NCBI RefSeq assembly: GCF_051622035.1
Contig: NC_135362.1
Location: 18,066,501-18,130,500, forward strand
Reading direction: 5' to 3'
From: Arctopsyche grandis
Lineage: Eukaryota; Arthropoda; Insecta; Trichoptera; Hydropsychidae
Length of the DNA stretch: 64,000 bases
In this document: piece by piece, positions 1 to 12,853 of the stretch
Layout of the letters: the number at the start of each line of letters is the position of its first letter
Numbering within the stretch: position 1 is the stretch's first letter
Position numbers and translations under genes: made by a program
The notes under the pieces: model-generated
Databases searched by the model: none
What the model saw: only the letters and a program-made list of their open reading frames with translations
Told to the model about the DNA's origin: nothing

Positions 1-1348
1 GATAAATCTATCCATTGTATATCACGCTATAATACTAAGAACCTACATATATACCTTCCCCTAGCACCTTTAATAGTTCATTGGTATATGGTTCACTATG
101 AAAGAATTTTAAAACTCTTCTTCTCAATAAATGCATACTAAATTTCGAACGTAACGTCGCTCTAATCGGCTTATGGAAGCAAAGAAATTCACGTTTTCAT
201 CGACCATTTTATTTAAAAATAAATATCTTTAACATTTCGTCGTCAATTTTCACTCCGTTCGGCTCCTATGAAAACGGATAGATACGCTCCATTAACGTTA
301 ATTATCCCACAAAAACTTCATTTATCACGAAAACTTGTCATTTATTTACGTCACCAACATTATCCATCACCAAGCCGCGATCTTCCCGAATGCACACAAC
401 TCATTAACTTTTGTCCCATTGTGAGATAGTTAGTAACTCCCAACGCGATGCATCGTGTGACGCACGCGTTCTTATTTTTGAACACAAATCTCACTAGTTC
501 TATTAAAAAATTACCATATGATATGAAAAAAAACTTCTCGAATCATGTTTTTGATTCAGATGTTAATAATTGATTGAAATAAAAAATAATATTGAACGTC
601 CTCAAACTATTCATTCAACCCATTTATTTATTTATTTTAAATTAAATATTCATGTCCCTCTGTGTCATTTAGAAATATTGTTTTTTTTCGTGAGGATGAG
701 ATGGAAGAATAAAAAACTGAATTTCATATTGCACGCAAGCTTTTTTCGCTCCAGAAATAGCACGTTCGAATAGTTGCCCAGATCTAAAAAACAGGGGCGA
801 CTCGGTGAAAATTTCGTTTTGCACAGAAATAACACAGTGACAATGTGCGAAATATATTCAGACACATCTCTTTAGAATTTCAATTACGCCAAAGACAGGT
901 GCGCAACCTTACAAAAAAAAAGAATGAAGTAAAAAAGCAAAAAAGGAAAAATAGACGAGAATTCTATACCCCGGGGAAAATCTCAATGGTTGAAAAAAAA
1001 TCCAAGAAAATAAAAAGAATGTCAACTTTCATCTTATTTTATGATATGGTGAGTTGTGATGCGGAAGTTCTTACGTCTGTTCTAATTAGCAACCGTTAAA
1101 ATTAAATGACACGTTTTCCAAGAGCACACCTGCTTCCTATTTCTCGAATCTCCCATAACTTTTGAAGCCTACGATAAATTTGTAATATCTAACCATACAT
1201 AAAGCAAAGACATTCATCTCGAGAAACAATTGAATCTAGTCCACAATCAGAAATTCTCAATCACACTATTACATATAAATACGTATACGTACATACATAC
1301 GTACATATATGTATGTATATGTAGATACCTATTGAAGAACATTGATAT
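1..1348. other. AT-rich stretch without a recognisable gene
   Basis: I see no exon with a supported reading frame, no RNA gene and no repeat with clear borders. The short open frames on both strands lack domain-like composition. The end of the stretch (about 1270-1325) is a microsatellite of ACATACGTA/ACATATGTA type, which recurs across the window. Confidence 0.6.
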
Positions 1349-2164
1349 CACTGAGCAACAAAAAGAAATACGAGAGCGGAGACAAATCAACCTTTACTAA
1401 GTTTGACCCACTGAATTCGAATATGATAATGATTTTTATTGGTTCGCGATCTTTTACGAGATATGAGCGTTTAAAAAAATGCGCAATTTTTATAGTTTTT
1501 TGGCTTTTGCGATCTTTAACTCAAAATTTAGTATTGCTGTGCTCAGAGTGAGTATTGGAATCAACAGTCAGACGTTTCTTCTATTGATTTTATTCTTTTA
1601 AAATACTTGTAATTAATTGTCTTGCGAATTTTAAGTCATAAATATATATTTTTTTACGGATTTTTTCTCCGTGCTATTTTGAATTTAAACGGCCAGTTTT
1701 TTATTTCACCACGTTTATGAGGATTGGTTTTCTATCTCAATATTTTTTTTATCTAAACGTACTAACTCGAGCGGTAATTGCGTTAGAAAGACTTTTTTTC
1801 GTTTTGCACACATTTGTGACGCTGATAGCGTTGGTGCAAGCAAGATGGCAAGATGGCCACCTCACAGAGTACAGCAGTCGGACTACATAAAATCCGTAAA
1901 AAAAATATATCAAAAATCAATAGGAATAACATCTGACTATTGATTCCAATACTCACTTTGAGCACAGCAATACTAGATTTTGAGTTAAAGACCGCAAAAG
2001 CGAAAAAACTGTAAAAATTGCGCATTTTTTTAAACGCTCATATCTCGTAAACGACCGCGAACCAACAAAAATCATTATCATATTCGAATTCAGTGGGTCA
2101 AACATAGTAAAGATTGATGTCTCCGCTCTGGTAACTCAAAAACGTGAATTTTTGTTGATCAGTG
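1349..2164. mobile_element. Foldback DNA transposon, CACTA-like candidate
   Basis: Two arms of about 260-280 bp (1349 to about 1610, and about 1885-2164) are inverted copies with scattered mismatches. The termini read CACTGAGCAACAAAAA on the left and, reversed, CACTGATCAACAAAAA on the right. The element is flanked by TAT on both sides. CACTR termini with a 3 bp target duplication are the hallmark of CACTA/EnSpm elements, so a non-autonomous member is my best guess. No transposase frame is visible in the roughly 270 bp spacer. Related single arms lie at 5208-5440 and 34388-34620. The inverted structure is seen directly; the superfamily call is inference. Confidence 0.6.
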
Positions 2165-5100
2165 TATTCAAAGATCAGCACCGCAGATCTCCCAGAGCAT
2201 AACATCCATCACAAACACGCGCAAGACAGACAATAAATTTGAAATGACTTATTTCATAGTAAAATGAATGAGAAACAAAAATGTCAAGAACGCAAACAAA
2301 CTTAGGACAGGGATGGCCATTACAGAGAGACGTGACGCTCACGTGGACCATTTCCAAACGTCTGTGGGAGTTGGCTTGAAATAGATGACATCCGCGAAGA
2401 CACTTTATTATTATTATTAGTGTTATTATTTGCGAACGTTCGATTTTTACAATTGCGTCGTTTTGACGAAAGAGCGGGGAAAAAAGACCGTCACTTTCCG
2501 AGCCGGAAATCCTATACGTCATTCTGACGGCGACTTGGACATGCAGATGAAACGTAAAGGAGGTTTGTAAAAAATAGTTCAAAATGAGAACGTGCAGCTT
2601 CATTTTTCATAATGGTAAATTATTCCATAATTATCTATAAACATACATACATAAATATGTATGTATTTATAAGATACGAGTGTGTTCGAAGAAACGATTT
2701 CAGGAATGGCAGAGCATACACGCACGGAATGTTGAAATAGACAATGATATTCTTTCATAATTTAGTAATGACGAATAGTAACATTTATTTTTTACTAGCC
2801 TCTTCTTATTACAACAAAAATCTGAATATTGAAGACTTTCGCCCAAGTCGTCGCGCCTTTTTTTCTTCAGATTTTTTAATCGTGTATGTTAAATTATACA
2901 AAAGATTCCCCTCAAATCGGGATGTTAACAGTATAAATACCATGGTAACAAGAACGACAACTACAAGATTAGAATTTTGCATTGATTTTCTTTTTGTAAT
3001 CATTTTTTTGAATACAGTAATTATGGCCAAACTTACGATGTTGGCGCTGATACAACAACCTCCGGAATGTACGATTACCGAATGAATCTCTGCAAAATGT
3101 TATCACAAACTGGGTCATTTTGTAATTTTAGTTTCAATTTTAGCCTAACCAACATACATATACACTTGTACACATACTAACCTCATTTTAGATAAGTTAA
3201 AATTAAAACTAGACATATGTATGTACGTGTAAAATACCTACGTAATTTTCCGAGAGTCTGTATGTTACATATTGCATTACAAATTTAAAACCGTGTGAAG
3301 TAAATTGAATTTTCCGAAAGGGCAAACCTAAAGCCCCTTCTTGGGGTCGAAATATTATTTGTTGCGGTCAGACGTAAAATTACATACGCATTCATTCTAC
3401 GACTATAATTTCACTACAAAGGATCGATTCCCAATTTAATTACAATAAAAAAATTTAACAATGGTACATATAATGCCGCAACCATTTTGACAGCTGCATT
3501 TACATATAGCAGTTAAGCAGTTGGAGCTCTGAAGCTATCTTCAGAACTCAAAATAAATCAACTTAGTATCATAAATACATTCATATTTTAGGCCTATCGA
3601 CATTGAAAAAAATATTTATTAGCTTATCTATTCGATAACGTTTCCAAATAAAAAATTATCTCTCGATGACCAAACAGGGCTTATGCCCACGCATTTCTAT
3701 TAAACTATTACCAGTAGTGAAAAACAAACAATAAATATAAACAAACAAATATATTATTACACCCACGTAAATGATGTGCCAACGACTCGTATACTATTAA
3801 TGATTACGCTCATTACATTCTTAATTTATTTTAGGGATATATTTCGCACTTGTAAAAAAGGGCCGAAAGAGCACGTACTTATTTTTATGACACGTAATTA
3901 ATACGCAAGGATGCATACAAAACCCTTCCCCTACTATTAAAGACTAAATTTATACTGGAAACAACGCACTCCCCTAAAAAAAGCCGAATTCATAATAATC
4001 TTGAGTCCATTGGTGCATGGCCCGAGTATGGGTACTACCCAAAACCCGCATTACTACATATGTATACTACGACCGTCCTTTATCATATTTTTTTAGCTCC
4101 GGCTTAATAATATCGTACATAACAACAATGGAACGCTTGGAATATACAACACAGCGTTGACAACCGTTTTGGCCGACAACTCAAAGAGGTATCTCTTCTT
4201 CTGAGAAGATTATTTTAGTGTATGGCATTCTAGCAGACAGGTGAGTGCTGTAAGTCGGTAGTATATTATATGTGTATGATTATATACAAGTATTATGGTA
4301 TGCTGTATATATGTACGTACATATAATATATTTAGCTCAAAGGTACATCAACTGAGCAATACGCTATTCTAAACGGCCGATACACACACAAACACCACGA
4401 GAGATGATAATTTTTCTCGAGACGAACCACGTGAGTCACAGGAGGAAGCCGGTCACGAGCGATATATTGACCCCTCCACGGCGAGATTCTGGTCATGACG
4501 ATCAAACGACGAGACATGACGGACGGACTCCGGATCAGACCCACACACACTTTTGGATGAAACCGGCTCCTGCGTTTGTTATGTATTTCAACTAAATTGC
4601 AACGTGGAGCGATGGTATTTATTACAGACGAGATGTACAGCAACGAATAACTATAGATAGAATAGCCAATTTCAACTTATCGGAGACATGTCCGGGGGAA
4701 CGCGAAGAAGTTGGAAAATACCCACATACTATGTATGAAGGTACTGTTAAAGAAAGGTATGAAATGTAGATTCTCAATCAAATGAATAAAATTTAAATTT
4801 AACAACACATACATTATGCTTATTCTTCCAGAAGCACCTCATTTTCTACCTATATTGAGTACAAAGTTTTAATATGATTTTTCTAAGTGGAATTTTATTT
4901 AATTCTCATATAAAGATAATTTATTATATTATCCCTATTGTATAATAAATTCGTATATACACGAATCTGAATTCAATTCAGATTCGTGTAAATACGATTA
5001 AATAATAGTACGAAATTTTAGCTCGCAGTTTTACCGATTTAAAATTCAGCACACTTCGAATTAACCCTTTTAAACGAAAACAAAAAATAGTGTGGCCAGA

Positions 5101-5207
5101 ACACTATCCCAATAAACATGTTGCAATAGAAAATACTCAATATAAAATAGTATTAACAGTGGGAAAAAAATCCCAAGTGAAAATTCGTACTTTTGACTTT
5201 TGATTTG
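2165..5207. other. Intergenic or intronic stretch, no gene recognised
   Basis: The stretch holds microsatellites of TACATACATA type (about 2640-2670 and 3150-3230) and AT-rich unique sequence. A moderately GC-rich part (4360-4640) is open in frames on both strands, but neither translation resembles a known family and there is no convincing splice context. I annotate no gene here. Confidence 0.5.
4952..4996. repeat. Near-perfect palindrome (hairpin)
   Basis: The arm ACACGAATCTGAATT (4959-4973) is followed after one base by its exact reverse complement (4975-4989). The flanks CGTAT and ATACG extend the dyad with a two-base bulge. It may be a cruciform, a protein-binding palindrome or a small foldback remnant. 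No neighbouring gene suggests a role. Confidence 0.7.
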
Positions 5208-5440
5208 AACTGGACGACTACTTAGAAAGATTTGAAAGCTGAAAAGTACTACAAATGAAAGATAAAATACCCGACTACAGATTCCAATATTCATTTTGAA
5301 CAGGAAATTGACAGGTTTTTGATACATCGACCGAACAACACCAAGATATAGAAAAATCGCGCGTTTTAAAAAACACATACATATCTCCGAATCTCGAGCC
5401 AATCAACATTTTGTATTACCAGATTCGTTTTTACTGGGCA
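5208..5440 (-). repeat. Diverged single arm of the CACTG foldback family
   Basis: Read on the minus strand this matches the arm of the 1349-2164 element in block order: the GTTGGTTCGCGG-like segment, GAGATATG...TTTAAAA, then GAATATTGGAATC followed by AGTCGG. Similarity is patchy, so this is an older or distant copy. No partner arm is seen nearby. Confidence 0.4.
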
Positions 5441-6144
5441 TAGATCTATTAGAAAAGTCATATCTTGTCTATGAACCATTTTTCGTGTCGAACAGTGTTA
5501 TCAGATGAGTATTTCACAAACTGTGGTGATTAATGTATTCAATTTTGTATAACATGTACACATTCCAATATATTTATTTTCACGTAATAAACGATATCTA
5601 TCTTATAGATTATTATGTTATTCATTTGAACAAAAGATTTAATTTGAGAAGTATAAATGCTACGCATTAAAATAACCAGTATATTTCGGTATCTGGAGTT
5701 TTGAAATTTTTTCTGACCGATTAATTAATTAATTAAATATTAATTTCGAATATTATCGATAAATTCCTTGAAAAAAAAAGGAAACCATATCAATATTATT
5801 TTTTAAATTTATTTATCAATATTTTGAATACAGATATGCTGTTATGATATCTATGAATAGAAGTTTGAAACTTAATCATTTAAACAATAGTTTTTTTTGT
5901 ATGAAGCTTGGAGGATTTTAAACCACACACACCTTTGTTAACGGCCTTTGAATGAAATTTTATTAAAATCACAATGTTTGTGTTTACGGGCCATAGAGAG
6001 TTAATACAGTAGGTAGAATAAAGGTATTCAAGGCAAATACTCAAATTGACCCATGTGTGTATATTTGTATTTAGAAATAAATAAATTCAATATGAGTCTA
6101 TTTGAATTAGATGAATGATTGTTAATTTTTTACTGTTCTTGTTT

Positions 6145-6270
6145 AACTGTAAGACTAGTGTGACGTTTGGGGCAACCTGTCAGGTCACATTGGTCATTAA
6201 TTTGTTATTATTATTGTTATTCTTTATTCATTTTGATTATTAATTATAATAATAAATAAATAAATTTTGT
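6145..6270 (+). repeat. LINE 3'-end fragment
   Basis: The segment GTTTGGGGCAACCTGTCA (about 6165-6183), followed by a T/A-rich tail ending in AATAATAAATAAATAAAT, matches the 3' UTR of the LINE at 15640-19390 (there near 15700 on the minus strand). It is a short 3' remnant with no coding part. Confidence 0.45.
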
Positions 6271-6663
6271 ATCTTCAGATTGCTTAAATCAGCTCTTGCT
6301 TATCTCTAAATAAAATATAACTTAAGATACGTGAGAATTGTAAAAGAATAAAAAATATACATAAGATGTACATATACACATAAATCTGGCGTTCAAACTA
6401 TCATATCACTTTCTAAATTAAACGATACAAAAATAATTTTAAACACCACATGTAAGTACTATTATTTTATATCCAAAAATATTACCAGAACGTCCAGGGA
6501 AGGGGGGGGGGGGAGGGGCACAACAAAATAAAACTCGATATCCATGGGTAATTACAAATTATTATGTTGAGAAACGCAACGTTACATTACAGATAAATTC
6601 AACAAACAAACAAAAAAGAAAATAATCTGATTAGGTTTTTGCTCGAAATCAAACGATTAGCTA

Positions 6664-6754
6664 CCGTGTCAAAATATCAATGGAGACTGTGTCGTGTCCC
6701 TTGTCACCGTCTTTCACTAAATCTGTCATCGAATTTGACACGTACACGTTCACG
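6664..6754. other. Protein-like open segment, strand ambiguous (candidate exon)
   Basis: A block of higher GC content reads well on both strands. On plus, ATG at 6680 opens 25 codons (METVSCPLSPSFTKSVIEFD...) ending exactly at a consensus donor, ACG|GTAAGT (6755). On minus, a charged frame ends ...DGDKGHDTVSIDILTR with TAG at 6664-6666, which resembles a protein C-terminus; the best acceptor there is GATGACAG. I recognise neither. The minus reading would fit as the last exon of a gene beginning near 10.4 kb; the plus reading would be a first coding exon. Confidence 0.3.
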
Positions 6755-6769
6755 GTAAGTACGCGAAGC

Positions 6770-9700
6770 GATTATAAATGTTATAAACATCCCGTTCCGT
6801 TCGGATCAACCAGCAAACGTTAAGCCCTTCAGGTGCTCGAGAGAATGGGGTTATCATTATTAAAAAAAATACAAATGTAATTAAATAAATTACAACGAAA
6901 CACATTTAGGATCGTCTTGACGGCGCCTTAACGTATAATATAATCACATGCCTAAACTTTACACATTTGTAAGTAACGCATTGCCCCGGGGAAACCTCGT
7001 TATAACCCGAGCACTGTTCAACGCGGTAAGTGCTTTTAGTAATTATGTAGAAACGCGCTTTGTACATATAAACAACTAACAATATTTACACTATCTATTT
7101 AATGTCTAAAAATGGCGATCACATCCATATACGTACATATGTACATATGTACATACAATGTATGCAGTCCGAAAATATCTGTTTTAAAAAAGGGCAGAGG
7201 TCTCCACTCTCTGAGATAGGTCAACGACGAGTGGCTTGATTTTTGGCTGCCGAAGACTGTCGGTTGCCACAAATAGAAGCTTCGACGAAGACGAAACTAT
7301 CTAGAAGAATCCCGTAGGTCAAAAAACTCCCGGTCGGCAAGGCGAGTCGTGCATTATATGACCATCAGTATTAAGATGCGTATAAACAATATAAATTCTG
7401 CGCTAAGCTGACAGTTACTATCCCGTACCAGGTCTGATCCTAGATGAAAACACATGGTAAATCGGACTCAAACCATATGCCGATTAATGACACACGTGCG
7501 TACGTATGCTGATATAGTAATGTGTACAACCGCTGTAGTAGCGTTGTAATCACTATTGTACATTACAGCGTACAGCAATGTCGGCTACTCATATATCTAC
7601 ATACATACTGAGCATTCTGGTGTCCGAAATTCAAAATTTACATATGCGTGTATGATTTTTTTTAATGACAGCTATAGAAGCGAGGCCTGCCGAGCTGTCA
7701 ATGTCACTACCAATGTTAGCATAAAACGTTTTTGAATTTCAATCACTCGATGCTATTCTATAATTTCAGGTGTAAAGTAAATGCACTCGAATATATGTAC
7801 TGTGTGTGTATATTAGACACGTCAATCACAATTAAGATTTGTGGCAATTACGACCGTCGTCGAATCGCCATTGGCGTTTCGGTGCTAAAGTATCCATCTC
7901 CATCGGTCCATTACACGCAGGAGTCATCAACTTGTCAGTACGTCCGCGATAAAGTCAACACTCGAATCGTCACCATTGTGTTGTCTCTTCGCTGATAAAC
8001 TCGGATGGACATACATATTATGTACAATCTATTGAGAATACTCGATGTCCGGCGCATAACAGCCATGTTTCTTTCAAACGGTCGCTTTGGACCATTCGGA
8101 AACATGTCGTTTCAATACTCAGTACTTTTTACTTTCTTCGATGACCTATCTGCAATGACTTTCTCGCACGAGCTTCTACTCTCCCATTCTCTGGCGCCGA
8201 TAGGCGATGAACTAGCCTGGGTCACAGAGCATCTTCGTCACGTTCTTAGATTTGTTCGGCCAGTTGTGGACAAGTAAGCAGCCACTTTCGGCGATAATTT
8301 ATACATCGTCCAGTGTATTGTACCAGACTATAGGTAGTAAATACCAATTTAAAAATACAAAAGTGAAAAAATCTAAATTCAACTATATTGTTATGAGAAA
8401 CTCAGTAAAACGCGTAATCGAAATTCGTCGTGCATTTGCCAATTTAAATATTTCAAAAAAATCTTATCAGAATGTTGCTAGAATCCAGTTGCTAGAATTA
8501 ATTTGTATTATTATGTATAAAATAAAGTGCTACACTATTGAGTGAGTGCGCATCTGCCCAAAAACACACATCTGCCAAACGAGCATCTGCCTTTTAAATG
8601 GACCGATATCCCAACAGTTTCATCATTGAAATTAACAAAAATTAAAGGCACAGATTGTATTACTACTCCTAAACTAAAACTACGCACCGTCCTGGATTAT
8701 TTGTTCAATACCGGAAAACATAACACATGCATACGAAACCGATAACTCACTCGTAATATTGGTTTTCTAGTTCAAATTTGTATCCATTTTAACGTCCTTC
8801 ATAAATCATCGACCTTCCAAGTTTTCATAACCAGCCGATAAATCTCCCAAAGCATACAATACCTTTACCTTATTTATTACCATATCATCATATAAAAACT
8901 TTTTTTTTTCTAAACATGTATACACACGATACATCCAATATCAAGGTTAATAATTATTATTTATGATCTCACGTCGTCATTATTTGATCTAAAACTGAAT
9001 TTTTATAGTATGCTCACAAAAAAATAAACAATGATCGCCTCGAGATAACGAGGTTTGGTTTTTGGGCAACTGAGCCGCAAATTCCATCGATATATTATTA
9101 AATAAAAAATCCGCTAGCCCCAAAGGCTCAATTTGAAAGGTAACAATTATAGGCACGCACGTGAACTATCAGTATGCAATTTGACGCAATAAATTTGCGA
9201 CAATATGACACCACGCATAATCTTAAAAACGTATCGCCGAATGTTTACACCTTGAAGGACGAAAGTTCCAGGAAGTTTATTTGAAAGTGACGTGTCGAAT
9301 TGCACACTTTCAAGGGGGTGCGAAATGAGATTAAAAAACCGTTTCCTGACAAGATGTTGTTACCCTGAGAAAAAAATACACTCGGCCATGTGTTTTTCCA
9401 GTTTAGAAGAGTGGATAAGTAAACAACGTAAAAACAAACAGTTTTGGTCAATTTGCAGACTAGTCTGTTTGGTGTCCTATGGTTGACAAACAGATCGTGT
9501 TTCTGGCGAATACATGCAATTGTGTTATCTGAATTGTCACAGATAACAAGCTAAGAAGTCAGCTGTCTGAATTCTTAGCCGTGCACTTTCAGTGTTTATA
9601 CCCTATGTATATATGTATGTATACTGTATATTGCAAATTTTTGTATTTTGTAAACCGCGAACTATAGAAGACTGCTTAAATTTAACTCGCTACTCCTATG

Positions 9701-10190
9701 TATAATATATGTTTTTGAGTAAAGATCCAAATAACGAATGCGACTATTATTTTCTGTCAGTATATCGTTTGTACCTATACAAATGTTACACACATATGTA
9801 CGTACATACATACATATGTAGTTTAGTGCACAGTACTAATTGGCTATTAAAAATACCACCGTCGACTATTAACGCAACCCTCACAATATCACTACCAAAA
9901 ACTGTTCTATTAAAATTATGTTCAAAGTACACGTATGACAATTGAATAGACTACAATACAATATGTACCGCAATATCGAACTAAATTAGTGTGGATCGAT
10001 AATATTTAAATCTATCACCACTTTGGATGCTTTCGAAACATAAAAAGTTTAGTGGTGAATCAGGGGTAGAATTCTGAATAGAGGGGTGGTTTCAACAATA
10101 GACACGTTCACTTCCTTGGTTTTGAATGCTGAAAAATCAATAAAAATAGCATGCATCTACATATGTACATATATCTTCTTGCATATTTTT
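6770..10190. other. Long stretch without a recognised gene
   Basis: If the exons at 10193-10428 and 6664 belong to one minus-strand gene, this is intron. A block of raised GC (7840-8290) has a 90-codon plus-strand frame (8005-8277) with no recognisable motif, and its minus strand is also partly open. At 8545-8600 the heptamer CATCTGCC occurs three times. Microsatellites of TACATATG type lie at 7125-7155, 9600-9630 and 9790-9825. Confidence 0.4.
9524..9579. repeat. Two adjacent short hairpins
   Basis: GTTATCTG (9524-9531) pairs with CAGATAAC (9540-9547). GCTAAGAA (9550-9557) pairs with TTCTTAGC (9572-9579). The two stems sit two bases apart. They could be chance or the scar of small foldback insertions. 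Confidence 0.4.
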
Positions 10191-10192
10191 AC

Positions 10193-10428
10193 CTTTTGGG
10201 TTTCCAGCGGCGTTTGAAGACCCCCAGCATGACGAAAGTCACATTGACACGTCGCGTCGATCAACTCCTTCACGACGTCACACACTTTTTTTTTTAAACA
10301 AAACACACTATTTGTTACTGAACGTGCACAGACACAATTGAAAACGTAGTTGGCGGTAAACACTACAGTCTCACTATTCAAACCGAATGAAGAGGAGGAA
10401 AGTTTGCGAAGTCGCACGATTTCACTGA
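10193..10428 (-). CDS. Candidate first exon (5' UTR plus start codon) of an unidentified gene
   Basis: On the minus strand an initiator-like TCAGTG (10428-10423) is followed by about 190 nt of moderately GC-rich leader. An ATG at 10230-10228 then opens 12 codons, MLGVFKRRWKPK, before a splice donor, AG|GTAAAA, at 10193/10192. The partial codon gives phase 2. The leader contains a TGACGT motif. The product is not recognisable from 12 residues. Later exons would lie at lower coordinates; the only candidate I see is the C-terminus-like segment at 6664. First-exon architecture is inferred from the initiator, leader composition and donor; no transcript evidence is available. Confidence 0.35.
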
Positions 10429-10879
10429 CAATTCATTTATCGTCATTGAAGTCTCACAGTTATTGTCTTCACCGGTAAAAAGTTTTTGCAAACCTGAAAA
10501 AATAAAGAATAAATGCATCAATTCAAACACTCTTTTATATTATATGAATATCAAAACTGAATGGCGTTAAAACGATAAAAATAGCTCAATATAATTGCAC
10601 ACATTTGTTTAAATATACAGTTCAATTTATGTATATACAGAAGGAAAATATTTTTTTACCGCTATGTATACCTTTGTATTTTGTTTTTTAAAGTATTTTT
10701 TTTTAATTTATTGAATTTATTTATAAACACGTATATGAGAAAAACATATATTTTTATATGAAATGGTCTCAACAATAAAAATCTTCATTTGAATAGTAAC
10801 AGTTTTCAGATAACTTTGACCAACAAATTGATGTATCACAATTTAAGTTTCACCATTCACACATGCATACATATAGCAT

Positions 10880-11243
10880 GGGTCTACGTGACGAGCCAGA
10901 ATGTTAAATTACAGAAAACACAAATATCGGAAGGCAAAGATCGAAAATCGAAAGATCTTAAGTCGAAAGATAAAAAAAGGGTGCATGGTAAACGGTACAT
11001 ACTCACTTAATTTGCGCGAGCAGCGTTTTTCCTCCCGTATTCTGCGCGCGCACATTAATACGGGAGGAAAAGCCTGTTCCTCTTGTTCCTGTTGTATCCT
11101 GCTCGCGCAAATTAAGTGAGTATGTACCGTTTACCATGCACCCTTTTTTTGATCTTACGACTTAAGATCTTTCGATTTTCGATCTTTGCCTTCCGATATT
11201 TGCGTTTTCTGTAATTTAACATTCCGGCTCGTCACGGAGACCG
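10880..11243. mobile_element. Foldback MITE, Mutator-like candidate (copy 1)
   Basis: The arms are about 145 bp each, from GGGTCTACGTGACGAGCC on the left to the complementary GGCTCGTCACGGAGACC on the right. The centre is GC-rich and itself palindromic (CCTCCCGTATT / AATACGGGAGG). A perfect 9 bp direct repeat, ATATAGCAT, flanks it (10871-10879 and 11244-11252). Long TIRs with a 9 bp duplication are typical of Mutator-like MITEs. Related copies lie at 19492-19954 and 48139-48447. No coding capacity is seen. Confidence 0.8.
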
Positions 11244-11252
11244 ATATAGCAT

Positions 11253-12853
11253 TAAGCGCCTCCAGAACAATTCGTGAAAATTACGTACATAGATATATCG
11301 TTTCAAAATTTCAACAAAATTCAAAATCGAGAAATTCTAACCAAATGATCGTCTCCATTAGAACGTAAAACAGAACGGAATAATAAACTAACCGCTATAT
11401 CACTCAAGCACATATCATGTCAAAAAACGCAAAAAAAGTAGGCCAATATCAAAACGACTCATTGGAACAGCTGATTCGATAATAGATAAATACGTACATA
11501 AAGCGCGTGTTTATCTTTCGCTGCAACTTCGAACGAGGTACGTACATACATATGTACATATGAACACACATACATACATGCATATGTAGGTACTATTTTT
11601 AAACATATCGCACTCGACAGGAGGAAGAGGTCAGTGTCAAGTACGATTATATTCCGCTCTCGTCTCGGAGGTAAATCGACGAATGTCAATTGCATTATTA
11701 ATTTGACATGACCCGACGTCACAATCTGCAAATTCGTACGTTGGGTATGATCGTGTTCGTTTTAGAGATGGTGCCCGGCTGCTAATTTCGTAGCACGTGC
11801 AAATTGGCGTCTAATAAACAAACGAGCGCATCGACCGCGACGCTCGTTACAGCTCGTCTGGTGCATTCACATTTTGCGCATGTAAATGCATAATAATAAT
11901 GCACACATACATATGTACGTGCGTATGCACTTTGACGTCGAGTCAAATTATCGAGAGGACTTAGCATAATTCGATTCGGTTTCGACACTTCGAAGACTTG
12001 TCCTACATTTCGAAAGTGTAACAAAAGGAAGAACGTTGTAAATTGATATCTTGAACGGACGCCACCGAAACCTTGCGACTGTCGCTGTTTGGCAATCGGA
12101 TGTGTATGTGTGTAATTGACGAAAATAATTCGAATATTCTTTGAAGCACATACTACATATAAAATCGCATTCCTGCAATGCAATTTCGATATTATCTAAA
12201 TATATTTACAGTCATACAATTAAATTAACTATGCTGAAATTTGCGTTTCTGAAATCCCTCTGGAATACTGTGAAAGAGGGAATTAAATTGCTTTAATAAC
12301 TTGTACACATGTGATAATATTACAAATAATGAATTGTAAAATCAAAAAAATATTTATAATAGCACGTTCAATATAAGCGTCGTTCAAACAACCCCCATAA
12401 AGAGAATGGTCAAACCGCTATAAGCTGTTCTCTAAACCGGATTTATTGTGATAGACTGGTCAACAGCCAGTATGAACAAGAACAAGAAATCAGGATAGGG
12501 ATAAAGAACGGTAATGTCCTGTTCGAATATATTGTTAAAATACATTTTATTGCAATTTTATTGTAGGAAGTGAGCACGATCACACATACACGAAGCATCG
12601 ATGACCGATGTGGGGAACTCATGTCGTCAAGATATCTCTTACTATTTCCAATGATATACACTGATCAGTGCATAAGTCATGCATGCAGGAATATCACAGC
12701 ACACTGACGAGAACTGACAAGCAGTCTCGTGTCGTTAAAATTTTTCTAGTACGACTTTTGTAAGAGCTGTCAGATGAACTGTGAGGACTGTTTTTCGCGC
12801 ATTTTATTCAAGAAACTATTATAATAATTAAAAAACGGATTTTGAAAGGTTTA
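11253..12853. other. No gene recognised
   Basis: The stretch contains a TACATATG-type microsatellite (11535-11590). Moderately GC-rich sequence at 11600-12180 has overlapping open frames on the minus strand that share no features with known proteins. They could be untranslated exon or chance. Nothing else is supported. Confidence 0.4.

Noticed and set aside
1349-2164. Terminal repeat of a Polinton or other large virus-like element
   Set aside because: The two arms face each other within 816 bp, termini are CACTG rather than AG, flanks are 3 bp and no capsid, polymerase or integrase sequence is present nearby.
8005-8277. 90-codon open frame, plus strand, with some protein-like composition
   Set aside because: No recognisable family, no splice or promoter support, and the opposite strand is also partly open. 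Kept only as a note in the region entry.
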